A DNA stretch of 64,000 bases from an uncultured Prevotellaceae bacterium (GCA_902776475.1 CACYQD010000010.1:37180-101179); one strand, 5' to 3'. Numbered from the stretch's first letter, positions 41,435 to 50,922 are shown. Numbers and translations are program-made. The notes: a model not told the origin generated them from the sequence alone.

Positions 41435-42390
41435 GCTTTGTCCTCCTTTTCCGTGTTAATGTTTTTCTTTACGTTCTCCACAACAGGCTTCGCCGTTTCA
41501 GGAGCAGCAGCCGGGGCAGCCGTCGTTGAGGGGATGGCTTTCGGCTCTGCCGGTTTTTCTTTCCTTGGCGGGAAATTGAGGGCGATGATGGATCCAGTGG
41601 GACAAACCGCCTCACACTTGCGGCAGAGCCGGCATTTCTCAGGATCGATATAACTGAGGTTGGCTGTGACGGTGATGGCCTCGAACTTACATTCCTTGGC
41701 GCATTTTCCGCAACCGATGCAGGCAGCCAGACAGTTTTTCTTGGCCACAGCACCCTTGTCCTTGTTGACGCAGCGGACATAGACCCTGCGGCTCTTGGGT
41801 CCCCGTTTGCGCAACTCAATGATGTGACGCGGACAAGCCTTGACACAGGCGCCGCACGAGGTGCATTTCTCCTCATCCACCTCCGGGAGGCCTGTCTCCT
41901 CGTTGATGGCGATCGCGCCAAACTGGCAAGCAACCACGCAGTCGCCGCATCCGAGGCATCCGTAGCCGCAACCCGTCTCACCTGCGCCGCAGGAGTTCAT
42001 GGCTGCGCAGGTGCGCAATCCATCATACTGAACAATCCGAGGTCTGTTCTGGCAAGTACCGTTGCATCTTACCACAGCCACCTTCGGCTCTGTGTTAGCC
42101 ATGGCCATCCCCAGCAAGTCGGCCACCTTCGTCATCACCTCAGCGCCACCTACGGGACAGTTGAGTCCCTCAAGCGAACCCGCATCGGCACCTTTGATCA
42201 GGGCGTCGGCCAACCCCGAGCATCCCGGGAAGCCGCAACCACCGCAGTTGGCACCCGGCAGTGTTTCCAGCACCTTTCCCAGACGGGGATCTTCCTCCAC
42301 AGCAAACTTCTTGGAGCATACGTAGAGGATCACCGATGCAATCAGCGCGATGCCTCCAAGCACGATTACTGCATTTAAAATAAAATCCAT
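41431..42390 (-). CDS. rnfB: Ion-translocating ferredoxin:NAD oxidoreductase subunit RnfB (ferredoxin entry)
   Basis: A 319-residue protein with one N-terminal membrane helix (AVIVLGGIALIASVILYV). A cluster-binding domain with GANCGGCGFPGCSG follows. It then has four ferredoxin-type CxxCxxC...CP motifs (LGCGDCVVACQF, CTSCGACVKACP, CIGCGKCAKECK, CRLCRKCEAVCP), more than in the shorter proteobacterial RnfB and usual for anaerobes. The C-terminus is an Ala/Pro-rich linker. It is the likely electron entry point from reduced ferredoxin. It starts 23 bases after rseC and overlaps rnfC. Confidence 0.97.
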   Translation of the reverse strand: MDFILNAVIVLGGIALIASVILYVCSKKFAVEEDPRLGKVLETLPGANCGGCGFPGCSGLADALIKGADAGSLEGLNCPVGGAEVMTKVADLLGMAMANTEPKVAVVRCNGTCQNRPRIVQYDGLRTCAAMNSCGAGETGCGYGCLGCGDCVVACQFGAIAINEETGLPEVDEEKCTSCGACVKACPRHIIELRKRGPKSRRVYVRCVNKDKGAVAKKNCLAACIGCGKCAKECKFEAITVTANLSYIDPEKCRLCRKCEAVCPTGSIIALNFPPRKEKPAEPKAIPSTTAAPAAAPETAKPVVENVKKNINTEKEDKA

Positions 42391-42413
42391 AAATGTTTGT
42401 TTTAGTTTGTTTG

Positions 42414-42827
42414 TTACTCTTCTATGACAAATGCGAACCGGCGGGCCAGTTTGTCCTTGCAGTGATAGACCACGGCGTAGTAAGGCACCAGGCTTGCTAT
42501 ACCCGCCAGGGCGGCGATGCCCTCATTACCCGTCAGCCACAAACAGAGCGTCAGCACTGCCACCATGATGACAAAAGGCAGGATGAAGGCGAGGATGACC
42601 GCATCGCGGCCGTTTCCGGCAGTCATGGCCACCACGACTTCTTCACCAGGCTGGTAGCGCCCGGCTTTTGAGGAGCTGACCTGCACGGTTTTCTCCTTGC
42701 TCTCAGCGGCGCTGCAGTGGCCGGCCACCTTACAAGCCGAGCAGGCTGAGGTCTGCAGGATGCGCACCTTGACCCATCCGTCACCAGTATCCTCAACAAC
42801 TCCCTTGTGTGTGATTTTTCCCGTCAT
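42414..42827 (-). CDS. rseC: RseC/MucC-family positive regulator-type membrane protein
   Basis: A 137-residue protein beginning with a small beta domain containing four cysteines in SACSACKVAGHCSAAESK, followed by two transmembrane helices (AVILAFILPFVIMVAVLTLCLW and GIAALAGIASLVPYYAVVY). This is the SoxR-reducing-system RseC family. In Bacteroidetes it is regularly the first gene of the rnf operon, as here, which suggests a role in assembling or tuning the Rnf complex; the exact role is not established. The promoter at 42866-42897 lies about 40 bases upstream. Confidence 0.9.
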   Translation of the reverse strand: MTGKITHKGVVEDTGDGWVKVRILQTSACSACKVAGHCSAAESKEKTVQVSSSKAGRYQPGEEVVVAMTAGNGRDAVILAFILPFVIMVAVLTLCLWLTGNEGIAALAGIASLVPYYAVVYHCKDKLARRFAFVIEE

Positions 42828-42865
42828 CTGTATTAGCTCCGATTCATGTCAACCGGTAATTGATG

Positions 42866-42897
42866 CAAAAATAAGAAAAAATCGTTGATTTCACAAA
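42866..42897 (-). promoter_or_regulatory. Promoter of the rseC-rnfBCDGEA operon
   Basis: On the minus strand TTTG (42894-42897), exactly 20 bases, then TATTTTTG (42866-42873). It is the only good promoter in the run of seven genes. Confidence 0.75.
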
Positions 42898-42951
42898 TTT
42901 TGCCGTCTATTATCTGCCATCTTTTTTCCGAAATCGTTTACATGGAAGGCA

Positions 42952-43911
42952 TTATTTCATTCTCATGAGGCAGATGCCCACTCTCGACGTCTGTTTTTGC
43001 AGGTAATGGTATAGCGTCATGGGTTCATCAATCACTTTCTTGTGGATGGACGAAGCGTTCATCAGATGGAGTCCGTCCTCATGCCAGACAGCGAGTCCCA
43101 CATGTGAGATATCCAGTCCTTTCTTGTTGGTGACGATGCCGATGATGTCACCGTCGTGGATGTATTCACGATAGCGGTTGGAGTTGCGGAGCTGTTCCTT
43201 GGGCACGATGTTGAGTGTGGTGGCGTTGACTTTCCTCTCCATCTCCTCGATTTCGGGAAGCCACTGCCGGTGTGCGTTGAGCATCTTGTAGGACTCCACA
43301 TGAGTGGTCATGTAGTCCACATGCGGTTTCCGCTTGGCAGAAAGCGGCGGCTGGGGCAGTTCGACATCCTCAATCAGTCCGTCGGCCTTGTTGCAGGTCA
43401 TCCAATAGGTGAAATAATGCTGCCGTGAGGTGTATGCCACCTTTCCGCCGGCATATCTTACCTGAGCCAGCACCTTGCAGAAATCAGCGAAGGAGGTGTA
43501 GCCCCTCTTGGCGCAGGTGGCGAGGGCCAGCACATTCTCCACGTATGTTGTACAGTCCAGCTCTTCCGTGTTGATGACCAGTCCTTCCTCCTTGTCCTGG
43601 TCGAGGGTATAGGCCACATAGGGGATGTCGATGAAATGCCGTCCATAATAGAGCATGAGGTTGTCCACCCTGCTGCTGGGCTCATCCTCCAGCAGTCTGA
43701 CGATTCTGATGCTGTCATCAGGATTCTTGATGCGGATGTCGAATGTCTTTTCCTGCGAGGGAGCTGGATCCTGGGCGGTTGCCGGACCACTTGCCGCGGG
43801 AAGCTGCACCTCCCCTTTCGTCTCCAATTGACCTGTTGCCTTTGCCTGTTGGCCACGGCAGGAGACCAGCAGCGCCATGACCGTCAGAGTTGTGAGGATT
43901 GTCTTATTCAT
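42952..43911 (-). CDS. DUF1460 (N-acetylmuramoyl-L-alanine amidase-like) lipoprotein
   Basis: A 319-residue protein from ATG 43911. It begins with a lipoprotein signal (MNKTILTTLTVMALLVSC) and a low-complexity, proline- and glutamine-containing linker. The papain-like NlpC/P60-type core shows a catalytic Cys in ELDCTTYVENVLAL and a catalytic His in ISHVGLAVWHEDGLHLMNAS. DUF1460 enzymes studied in Bacteroides cleave between muramic acid and alanine or related cell-wall bonds. The start overlaps the end of the DUF4421 gene by eight bases, and it is the last gene of the five-gene unit starting at 48.4 kb. The longer frame to 44031 only reads through the upstream gene. Confidence 0.88.
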   Translation of the reverse strand: MNKTILTTLTVMALLVSCRGQQAKATGQLETKGEVQLPAASGPATAQDPAPSQEKTFDIRIKNPDDSIRIVRLLEDEPSSRVDNLMLYYGRHFIDIPYVAYTLDQDKEEGLVINTEELDCTTYVENVLALATCAKRGYTSFADFCKVLAQVRYAGGKVAYTSRQHYFTYWMTCNKADGLIEDVELPQPPLSAKRKPHVDYMTTHVESYKMLNAHRQWLPEIEEMERKVNATTLNIVPKEQLRNSNRYREYIHDGDIIGIVTNKKGLDISHVGLAVWHEDGLHLMNASSIHKKVIDEPMTLYHYLQKQTSRVGICLMRMK

Positions 43912-44998
43912 GTTTGATTCGATGAGATTTCTTTCTTCCGAAATTGATGCCGATATAGACCTTGATATTGCCGAAGTAATTGTTGGTCTTGAACTGCGAT
44001 TTTTTATAGTTATAGGAGTGGAGCACCCCATAAGTACCGAAATACCATTTGGAGTTGTTCCATATCAGGCCCAGTCTCCCCACCCCGTCGAAGTTGATGT
44101 TGTCGAACGAGAAATCCTGGAAGAACAGCAGATCCTCGCTGATGCTGCCCGAAGAGTGCTTATAGCCCAATGACGCCATCAAGGAAGCCGACAAGAGCCA
44201 GTTGCGTGAGAAGACCCAATTGTAGCCGTATCCCGCCGAGAGGGAGAGATCGACATACTTGATTTTATTGAACATCAGTCCGCTGTCGAGTTTCTCCGTG
44301 ACATCGGGCACCGCTTTCTCCAAGGAGTTCTGCAACCGGTGGTAGTCGAGGTCGAGGGAATGCTTGGTGAATCCACCGCCGAACATAAAGGAACCGGCAC
44401 TGCGCCGCTGGCAGGTGCTCTGGCTGAATGCCGCCGGGTAAGAGAATTTGCGGTGATTGCAGATGTAATAGCCATTCAGTCCGGTGATGGTCACGTTGAG
44501 TCCGTCGAATGGGATGTCGCCCACCACCTGATTGTTATGTCCCGTCCCCAGGGTCCACGACCTGATCTTGTAGTCATTGCCCGACTTTCTCCAGAAGAAG
44601 TCCAGTCCCAGCATCGACGTATAGACGCTCATGTCGAGCTCCTTCTTCTTGTTGGCGCTGATATAGGCCAGGTCGATGGTATAGCCCCAGAAAAGCAGAC
44701 TCCATCCGATATAGGGTCCGACCTTCACCCTGGCCTCCGGCGAGAAGCGGATTTCCTGACCGCTCTTGCTTCGTATGCTGTAGGATTCGAAGCTGTAGGT
44801 TGACATGAGGGTTGTGGTGAACTTGTAATGCTGTGGTTCGATGAAGGCCGTGTCCACATTGTTGAATTCCTTCACAATGCCGACAATGCCGTCGAGGGTT
44901 TTCCGCATGAGACTTTTCTTTTGCGGAATTGTGTCATTGTCTGCGAAGCAGACCGCCGACCACAGCAGCGCCAAGCCTATCATCCCCAGTCTCAGCAT
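43904..44998 (-). CDS. DUF4421-family predicted outer-membrane protein
   Basis: A 364-residue protein from ATG 44998, with a signal peptide (MLRLGMIGLALLWSAVCFA). The mature part is made of alternating amphipathic beta strands such as KVGPYIGWSLLFWGYTIDLAY and LSLSAGYGYNWVFSRNWLLSASL, consistent with an outer-membrane barrel. It resembles the Bacteroidetes DUF4421 family, whose function is unknown. Its ATG shares one base with the TGA stop of the oxidoreductase gene before it (TGATG), and its own end overlaps the amidase-like gene, so all three are translationally coupled. Confidence 0.8.
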   Translation of the reverse strand: MLRLGMIGLALLWSAVCFADNDTIPQKKSLMRKTLDGIVGIVKEFNNVDTAFIEPQHYKFTTTLMSTYSFESYSIRSKSGQEIRFSPEARVKVGPYIGWSLLFWGYTIDLAYISANKKKELDMSVYTSMLGLDFFWRKSGNDYKIRSWTLGTGHNNQVVGDIPFDGLNVTITGLNGYYICNHRKFSYPAAFSQSTCQRRSAGSFMFGGGFTKHSLDLDYHRLQNSLEKAVPDVTEKLDSGLMFNKIKYVDLSLSAGYGYNWVFSRNWLLSASLMASLGYKHSSGSISEDLLFFQDFSFDNINFDGVGRLGLIWNNSKWYFGTYGVLHSYNYKKSQFKTNNYFGNIKVYIGINFGRKKSHRIKHE

Positions 44999-45981
44999 CA
45001 GAATTTGCCTAAGATACGGTCGAGCACCCAATTCACGGGTGTTGCGGACACACTTGTACATGTACACACATCCAAGCCCTGAAGGTGCTGGATCACCGAT
45101 CGGATGATGGGCAGTTGGACATAAGGCGGATTGGGCACGGAGATGCAGTTGTCGCCATCCCCGTTGACCAGCCGTATGGGTTTGTAGTCAAAGACAGAGA
45201 AACTGACGATGCCCTTGTCGCCGATCACCTCGATGCAGTCCTCCCGGGCCGCCTCATGGCCTACGAAGCACCATGACCCGCTGCCGGGAAGCCCGTTCTC
45301 AAATTTGAAGCAGGCGCTCAGGGTATCTTCCGCCGAATAGAGTCCGCCCCTGTTGGCACAGATGCCCTTGGCATCGACAATCACCCCGAAGAAGTCCTGG
45401 AGGAGGTCGAGCTGATGGGGAGCCAGGTCATAGAAATAGCCACCGCCCGAGATCTCCGGCTGCAACCGCCAGGGCAGTTGTCCGGACTTGGCATAGTCGA
45501 TATCCCGTGGCGGACAGGCGAACCTGACCTGGACGTTGATGATCTTTCCGATCACGCCATTGTTGATGATGTCCTTCACTCGCTGGAAATAGGGAAGGTA
45601 TCTTCTGTAGTAAGCCACGAAACAGGGGACGCCGGTTTGTTCACTGATACGGTTGATGCGAGCGCAGTCCTCATAGCAGGCGGCGAGCGGTTTCTCCACA
45701 TAGACAGGCTTGCCCGCCTTCATGGCCATGATGGAATAGATGGCATGGCTTGAGGGAGGCGTAGCCACATAAATGGCGTTGACATCAGGATCGTCGATCA
45801 ACTGTTGTGCATCTGTGTACCATTTGCGGATGTGGTGCCTTTCCGCGTAGGACCGGGCCCGCCGCTCCGACCGGCTCATCACGGCGACGATGCTGGAGCC
45901 TTCCACCTCGGCGAAGGCAGGACCGCTTTTCAGTTCGGTGACCTCACCGCATCCGATAAATCCCCATCTGATATATTTCAT
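44998..45981 (-). CDS. Gfo/Idh/MocA-family NAD(P)-dependent oxidoreductase
   Basis: A 327-residue enzyme with an N-terminal Rossmann fold (RWGFIGCGEVTELKSGPAF) and the family EKP motif in VYVEKPLA, whose Lys contacts substrate and cofactor. The C-terminal alpha/beta domain contains GGGYFYDLAPHQLDLLQDFFG, where Asp and His form the usual active-site pair. Such enzymes oxidise or reduce sugars and inositols; the specific sugar is unknown. It lies in a compact unit, four bases after queH and sharing one base with the DUF4421 gene. Confidence 0.9.
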   Translation of the reverse strand: MKYIRWGFIGCGEVTELKSGPAFAEVEGSSIVAVMSRSERRARSYAERHHIRKWYTDAQQLIDDPDVNAIYVATPPSSHAIYSIMAMKAGKPVYVEKPLAACYEDCARINRISEQTGVPCFVAYYRRYLPYFQRVKDIINNGVIGKIINVQVRFACPPRDIDYAKSGQLPWRLQPEISGGGYFYDLAPHQLDLLQDFFGVIVDAKGICANRGGLYSAEDTLSACFKFENGLPGSGSWCFVGHEAAREDCIEVIGDKGIVSFSVFDYKPIRLVNGDGDNCISVPNPPYVQLPIIRSVIQHLQGLDVCTCTSVSATPVNWVLDRILGKF

Positions 45982-45985
45982 TTTC

Positions 45986-46600
45986 CTATTCGGTTATTGA
46001 GCAATGGTCTTCATGCTGTTGATGCGGTCTCATGCTGAACTCGCATCCACAGTATTGCTGATTATAGAAAGCATATTCCCGCAACAACTGGTTGCGCCGC
46101 TCATACAAGCCGCCTTTTCTCCAGTTCTGGGCCCAGAAAGTGGTTCCTTCCACCCTGCTCTGCGCCAGCATCCCGGCCTGGGTAATCTGTTCAAGGCTCT
46201 TCCATCGGGATGACGCCAGGGTCGTGGTGAAGAATCTGATGCCCCGCTGCCGGGCCACTTTGGCGGCTTCCAGCAGCCGGTATTCGAAACATCTCACGCA
46301 GCGCCTCCCCCGTTCGGGTTCCTGCTCCATCCCCGTCATGGTCTCGAGCCAGGCGCTGTGGTCGTAGTCGCCGTCAATCCATTCCACCTGCAGACTGTCA
46401 GCATGGCGCTTGCTCTCCTCCTTCCGGATCTCATACTCCTCCCTGGGGTAAATATTGGGGTTGAAATAAAAGATCACCGGGCGCACGCCGTTGGCCAGCA
46501 TCCATTCCACGATGGCTGACGAACAAGGGGCGCAACAGGCGTGGAGCAAGACCTCGGAGGCACCCTCGGGCACGACGACCGCAGGTTTCTTCTGTGCCAT
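45986..46600 (-). CDS. queH: Epoxyqueuosine reductase QueH
   Basis: A 204-residue protein (formerly DUF208). It shows the QueH cysteine pattern: HACCAPCSS near the N-terminus, GRRCVRCFEYRL in the middle, and YCGCEFS near the C-terminus, which bind the iron-sulfur cluster and a second metal. The FTTTLASSRWKS segment is typical. QueH performs the last step of queuosine synthesis, reducing epoxyqueuosine in tRNA, and replaces QueG in many anaerobes. It starts two bases after the LRR gene ends and is followed within four bases by the oxidoreductase gene, so it is in the middle of an operon with unrelated-looking genes. Confidence 0.95.
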   Translation of the reverse strand: MAQKKPAVVVPEGASEVLLHACCAPCSSAIVEWMLANGVRPVIFYFNPNIYPREEYEIRKEESKRHADSLQVEWIDGDYDHSAWLETMTGMEQEPERGRRCVRCFEYRLLEAAKVARQRGIRFFTTTLASSRWKSLEQITQAGMLAQSRVEGTTFWAQNWRKGGLYERRNQLLREYAFYNQQYCGCEFSMRPHQQHEDHCSITE

Positions 46601-46602
46601 GT

Positions 46603-48381
46603 CTATTTCACCAGGTATTTGTAGGACCTGCCGTCGGGAAGCCGGACGACATTGACCCCTCTTTCCATCGACCTCATCTCACGGCCGTCAATTCCAAAGA
46701 CATGCTCCGACGGTGAATCCGCGGCGATGACACTGGGGATGGCATCAGGATCGCTGATCTCGCGTATCCCTGCGAAAAAAGATACCGGCGGCTGCGAGGC
46801 AGCAAAGCCCTTCTTGTTGGAATAATAGTCGGTGTGTCCGGGAAGCACATACAGGAGCGTCTGTGCGGCCACATGACCACTCTCATCGTAGAAAGCGTAT
46901 TCCTGGATGTCGGAGTCCTCCATCTTGTCGGCGAAGAGATAGACCGTACTCAGCGTGCGGCAATAGTCTACGATCAGGTTTCCTATTTTTTGTGTTGATT
47001 TTCCAAGAGTGATCTGATAGGTTCCGTTGGCGAAGGCGAAGGCCCCGTCGCCGATCGTCGTCACCTGATCGCCCAGTACAATCAGCGGCAGGTTCTGGAC
47101 GCCTGCGAAAGCATACGGTCCGATCTCCACCACGCTGTCGGGCATCTTCAATTGGGCCGTCATGGAAGGCACGAAACTCAGCACCTTCTTCTGGTCGCTG
47201 TAGAGCAGACCCTGTTCATCAGCAGTGTATCGGGGATTGCCATCGGCTATCTCGAAAGAAGCCAGCGAAGGATGGAGCAGGAAGGCTCCGCCCTCTATAT
47301 CAGTCAATGTGGAAGGCAGGCGCAACGCCTGAAGGGCGGCCGTGGCCCCATCGGGCATGCCGAAAGCACCAAAGCCCATCCGCGTCAGTCCCTCGTTCAA
47401 CTGCACGTCGGCCAATGACTTGCAGTTGAAGAAAGCCATGCTGTCAATCAAGGTCACCGTGCCGGGCAGGACAACGCCCTTGAGCAGACCGGCATTGCAG
47501 AAAGCCGATTTTGAGATACGGGTGACGCCTTCGGGCACCTCATAGTTTTCCTTCTCATAAGCAGGAGGGAATACCACGAGAGAGTCCATGCCATGGCTGA
47601 ACATCACCCCTTCGACAGAGGTGTAATAAGGATTGGCTCCACTGACCTCGATAAACGCCAATGAGGGAGAGTTGTAAAAAACGACAGGGTTGAACTCGCG
47701 CAAGGATCTGCCCAGTGCCACATAGGAGAGATTGTTGTCATTGAGGAAGATGGAGTTGTCGATATGCGTGATGCTGTCGCTGAGATAAATCACCTGTAGA
47801 TTCTCCATTTGCTGGAAGACCCCATCCTCCAGTTCGAGGACGGAGTTGGGCACCACCATGGTCTCTATGCTGTCGCATCCGACGAAAGCGCCGTATCCGA
47901 GGCGTTCCACCGACTCGGGGATCTCGAGATACCGGAGCTGTTTGCAGTTGGCAAACGCCATGGTGTCGATGTGGTTGATGTTTTCCGGGAGGAAGACCTC
48001 TTTGAGATGCTGGCAGTTGTAGAGGTAGAAACTGCAAAACGCATATTCATGAGAGGAGTAATCCACGCCATTGACCGTGAGATAGGCATCTGTTGTCTCT
48101 TCCATCGTCGCATCGCTGATATCCAGGATTTCCAGTTTTCCCGGCGTAGGCGTCGAGACATCTTTCACGCCGCACATGTCGCGGATGAACATCATGTCAT
48201 GCCCGTTGATGGGACCGATCACTTTCATGGAGGCCGTCGTGTATTTGCAGTCCTCTGAGATGCCGTTGACCACCTCTTCCAAAGTGCCGGCAGCGTCCAC
48301 CTCGACATACAACTCATATTGCGCTTTCAGTTGAATGGATACAAGAGCCAAAACAACTGCTAAAAACCATCTGTTTCTCAT
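46603..48381 (-). CDS. BspA-type leucine-rich-repeat (LRR_5) surface protein
   Basis: A 592-residue protein from ATG 48381; the TTG at 48387 is not needed. Signal peptide MRNRWFLAVVLALVSIQLKA. The body consists of about 23-residue BspA-like repeats, e.g. MAFANCKQLRYLEIPESVER and GAFVGCDSIETMVVPNSVLE, the Treponema pallidum-type LRR used by surface adhesins. Non-repeat segments occur near the N-terminus. The tail (HVFGIDGREMRSME..., ending DGRSYKYLVK) resembles the sorting-like C-termini of secreted Prevotella proteins. It has its own promoter and leads the operon LRR-queH-oxidoreductase-DUF4421-DUF1460, with only two bases before queH. Confidence 0.88.
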   Translation of the reverse strand: MRNRWFLAVVLALVSIQLKAQYELYVEVDAAGTLEEVVNGISEDCKYTTASMKVIGPINGHDMMFIRDMCGVKDVSTPTPGKLEILDISDATMEETTDAYLTVNGVDYSSHEYAFCSFYLYNCQHLKEVFLPENINHIDTMAFANCKQLRYLEIPESVERLGYGAFVGCDSIETMVVPNSVLELEDGVFQQMENLQVIYLSDSITHIDNSIFLNDNNLSYVALGRSLREFNPVVFYNSPSLAFIEVSGANPYYTSVEGVMFSHGMDSLVVFPPAYEKENYEVPEGVTRISKSAFCNAGLLKGVVLPGTVTLIDSMAFFNCKSLADVQLNEGLTRMGFGAFGMPDGATAALQALRLPSTLTDIEGGAFLLHPSLASFEIADGNPRYTADEQGLLYSDQKKVLSFVPSMTAQLKMPDSVVEIGPYAFAGVQNLPLIVLGDQVTTIGDGAFAFANGTYQITLGKSTQKIGNLIVDYCRTLSTVYLFADKMEDSDIQEYAFYDESGHVAAQTLLYVLPGHTDYYSNKKGFAASQPPVSFFAGIREISDPDAIPSVIAADSPSEHVFGIDGREMRSMERGVNVVRLPDGRSYKYLVK

Positions 48382-48430
48382 TGTCAAATTCTATTAAATC
48401 CAATCCTTCGTTTCCTACGGAAACCAAATG

Positions 48431-48461
48431 CAAAAATAGTGTTTTTTTATGAAAATACAAA
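48431..48461 (-). promoter_or_regulatory. Promoter of the LRR-queH operon
   Basis: On the minus strand TTTG (48458-48461), 19 bases, then TATTTTTG (48431-48438), about 50 bases before ATG 48381. Confidence 0.65.
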
Positions 48462-48525
48462 TGTTAGGGATGAAAATCGTCAAAATTCCCATCCCTATGT
48501 GCAATCGCGAAGAAAAAAAGATTGT

Positions 48526-50922
48526 CTATTCAGCGGAAATGCGGATCTCGGAGGGAGATACGCGCTTTTTGGCATCGCTCACACGGATCGTGATACCACC
48601 CTTGGATTTGGCGGCCTGGACGACGAGGACCAGTTGTCCGTGGAAGAGGCGCATGGTGGGTTGGGTGAAGGGTTCCAATGACGTCGCGTCACCATTGCAA
48701 GCCGCCTTGAACATGCCCTGTCCCTCGACCTCGAAGGTCAGTTGATGGTCGGCGTCGGGTACCATGTTGCCGTCCTGATCCACCATCGTCACAGTGATGA
48801 AGCACAAGTCATTGCCATCCGCAGCAATCCGTTGTCTGTCGGGAGTGAGAACCAAAGCATGAGGTTTTCCAGCCGTTCTGACGACCTTTTCATCAGCTTT
48901 CCGGCCATCAGCGTCGTAGGCGACGACCTTGATCTCGCCCGGTTGGTATTTCACCTCATTCCAGCGGAGGCGATACCTGTCGAGGCGTGAGCCCGGGTTC
49001 TTGAAGATCCGTCCCTGGCTCTTGCCATTGACGAAGAGTTCCGCGGAGGGATAGTCTGTATAGCAATAGACCGGCGTGACCTTTCCTTCCCTTCCGGGCC
49101 AGGTCCAATGCGGCAGGACATGCAAGGTATGGCTCTCTTTGTTCCATTTGCTCCGATAGAGGTAATAGCGGTCCTTGGGGAGTCCGGCCAAGTCGCAGAT
49201 GCCGAAATAACTGCTGCGCGAGGGCCAGTACTCATCGTAGGGTGTCGGTTCGCCGAGGTAGTCATAGCCTGTCCAGACAAACTCGCCGATCACCCACGGA
49301 TAGTCATCCTGCATTTTCCAGTCATCGTCGGGCAAGTTGCTCCAAGAGCAATACTCCGTGTCGTAGCTGGAGCACTGGCCATCGTCATAGACGGCATGGT
49401 TGGACACTTCGACAGGAAATTTATAGACCCCGCGGGAACTGACCGTGGAAGCCGTTTCCGACCCCAGCAGGAATCCCTGCGGCAACTGTTTGATATTGTT
49501 CTCGTATTTGTGGACGCGGTAGTTGAAGCCCGGCACGTCCATCACCTGTGCGAAACCAGATTTGAGCGCAGCCTCCGCCTTGTCCATGCCCTGTGTGACC
49601 GGTCTCGAAGGATCGAGGTCATGGCAGATCTGCTGAAGGTGGCGGGAGATCTCCCTGCCCTCCTCGCTCCATTGTTCGGGAATCTCGTTGCCGATGCTCC
49701 ACATGATGATGGAGGGATGGTTGCGGTGGTTGAGCACGAGATTGGTGATATCGCGGTCGGCCCATTCCTTGAAGAAGCGCGCATATCCGTTCTTGCACTT
49801 CGGATAGATCCACATATCGAAACTCTCGGCCATGACCATCATGCCCATCGAGTCGCACACCTCCATCTGCATGGTGGAAGGCATGTTGTGCGCGGTGCGG
49901 ATGGCATCACATCCCATCTCCTTCATTGTCCGGACCTGCCGGATGAGCGCCGCTTTGTTGACAGCCGCGCCAAGCGGTCCCAAATCATGGTGCAGGCACA
50001 CGCCTTTGATTTTGCGTGTGACGCCATTCAGTTGGAATCCCTTTTCCTTGTCCACCTGAATCGTGCGGACACCCACTTTGATCTCTTTCCGGTCGATCAC
50101 TTGCAGGTCACGGTAGAGCGTTGTCTCCAAAGTATATAAATAAGGTGTTTCCGGCGACCAGAGTTTGGCTTTTCTCAGATGGATGCGGTCTTTGAATTTC
50201 CCATCCGCATCAAGAGCGGAGTGGCAGGCAGCCACCACACGTCCCTTGTCATCACGAAGGGTGATCTCTGCCGCCACCAATCCCGTGGTATAGTTGCCGA
50301 CGGCGCCACATTCCACCTCTATCTCCGCGGTGTCGTCATGGATGTCCACCGTCCGGAAATAGGTGGCCCAGTCATTCAGCATTCCCTTGCCTGCCACGAT
50401 CAGTGTCACGGGCCGGTAAATGCCGCCTCCAGGATACCAGCGGCTGCTCTCCTCCACATTCTGGAGCGTCACGGCTATCCTGTTGTCCCCTTTTCGGAGG
50501 AGTCTTGCCACATCCATGCGGAAAGCGTTGTATCCATAAGCCCAACGTCCCGCTATCCTGCCGTTGACATAGACCACAGGCTCGCTCATGGCACCATCGA
50601 AGCACAGGAAAGCCGAAGCGGGAACTTCGTCGAGACGGACCGTCGTGCGGTAAAAGCCCTTGCCTATCCATGGCAATGAGCCCGAACGTCCTGACTTCTC
50701 GGTCTTTTCCTTTTCTCCATTCTGTTCGATAGCCACAAACTGCAAGTCCCATTTCTTGTCAAAAGGTCCGGCGATGGCCCAGTCATGCGGAACGGTGACG
50801 TGTTCCCAGTGGATGCTGTCGCGGGAGAACTCCCACTGGTCGGAGAGATTGATTTCGGTCCTCTGCTGAGCGACGGCAGACAGGGAGAGAAGGGATGCGA
50901 TGAATAACAGGATTTTTCTCAT
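48526..50922 (-). CDS. GH2-family glycoside hydrolase (beta-galactosidase-like), secreted
   Basis: A 798-residue protein with signal peptide MRKILLFIASLLSLSAVA. It has the GH2 order. The N-terminal sugar-binding jelly roll contains VPHDWAI and GKGFYRTTVRLDEVPA. The immunoglobulin-like domain is followed by a TIM barrel with acid/base Glu413 in SIGNEIPEQ and nucleophile Glu489 in LLGSETAST. A DUF4982-like Ig domain (TDYPSAELFVNGKSQGRIF) and a last Ig-like domain end the protein. Enzymes of this shape release beta-linked galactose, glucuronate or related sugars; beta-galactosidase is the best guess. It is transcribed divergently from the GH97 gene, so the two may share regulation in the 51-kb gap. 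Confidence 0.92.
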   Translation of the reverse strand: MRKILLFIASLLSLSAVAQQRTEINLSDQWEFSRDSIHWEHVTVPHDWAIAGPFDKKWDLQFVAIEQNGEKEKTEKSGRSGSLPWIGKGFYRTTVRLDEVPASAFLCFDGAMSEPVVYVNGRIAGRWAYGYNAFRMDVARLLRKGDNRIAVTLQNVEESSRWYPGGGIYRPVTLIVAGKGMLNDWATYFRTVDIHDDTAEIEVECGAVGNYTTGLVAAEITLRDDKGRVVAACHSALDADGKFKDRIHLRKAKLWSPETPYLYTLETTLYRDLQVIDRKEIKVGVRTIQVDKEKGFQLNGVTRKIKGVCLHHDLGPLGAAVNKAALIRQVRTMKEMGCDAIRTAHNMPSTMQMEVCDSMGMMVMAESFDMWIYPKCKNGYARFFKEWADRDITNLVLNHRNHPSIIMWSIGNEIPEQWSEEGREISRHLQQICHDLDPSRPVTQGMDKAEAALKSGFAQVMDVPGFNYRVHKYENNIKQLPQGFLLGSETASTVSSRGVYKFPVEVSNHAVYDDGQCSSYDTEYCSWSNLPDDDWKMQDDYPWVIGEFVWTGYDYLGEPTPYDEYWPSRSSYFGICDLAGLPKDRYYLYRSKWNKESHTLHVLPHWTWPGREGKVTPVYCYTDYPSAELFVNGKSQGRIFKNPGSRLDRYRLRWNEVKYQPGEIKVVAYDADGRKADEKVVRTAGKPHALVLTPDRQRIAADGNDLCFITVTMVDQDGNMVPDADHQLTFEVEGQGMFKAACNGDATSLEPFTQPTMRLFHGQLVLVVQAAKSKGGITIRVSDAKKRVSPSEIRISAE

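Noticed and set aside
49108-50139. 343-residue open frame on the plus strand
   Set aside because: It lies opposite the GH2 catalytic domain and shows no fold or motif; composition shadow.
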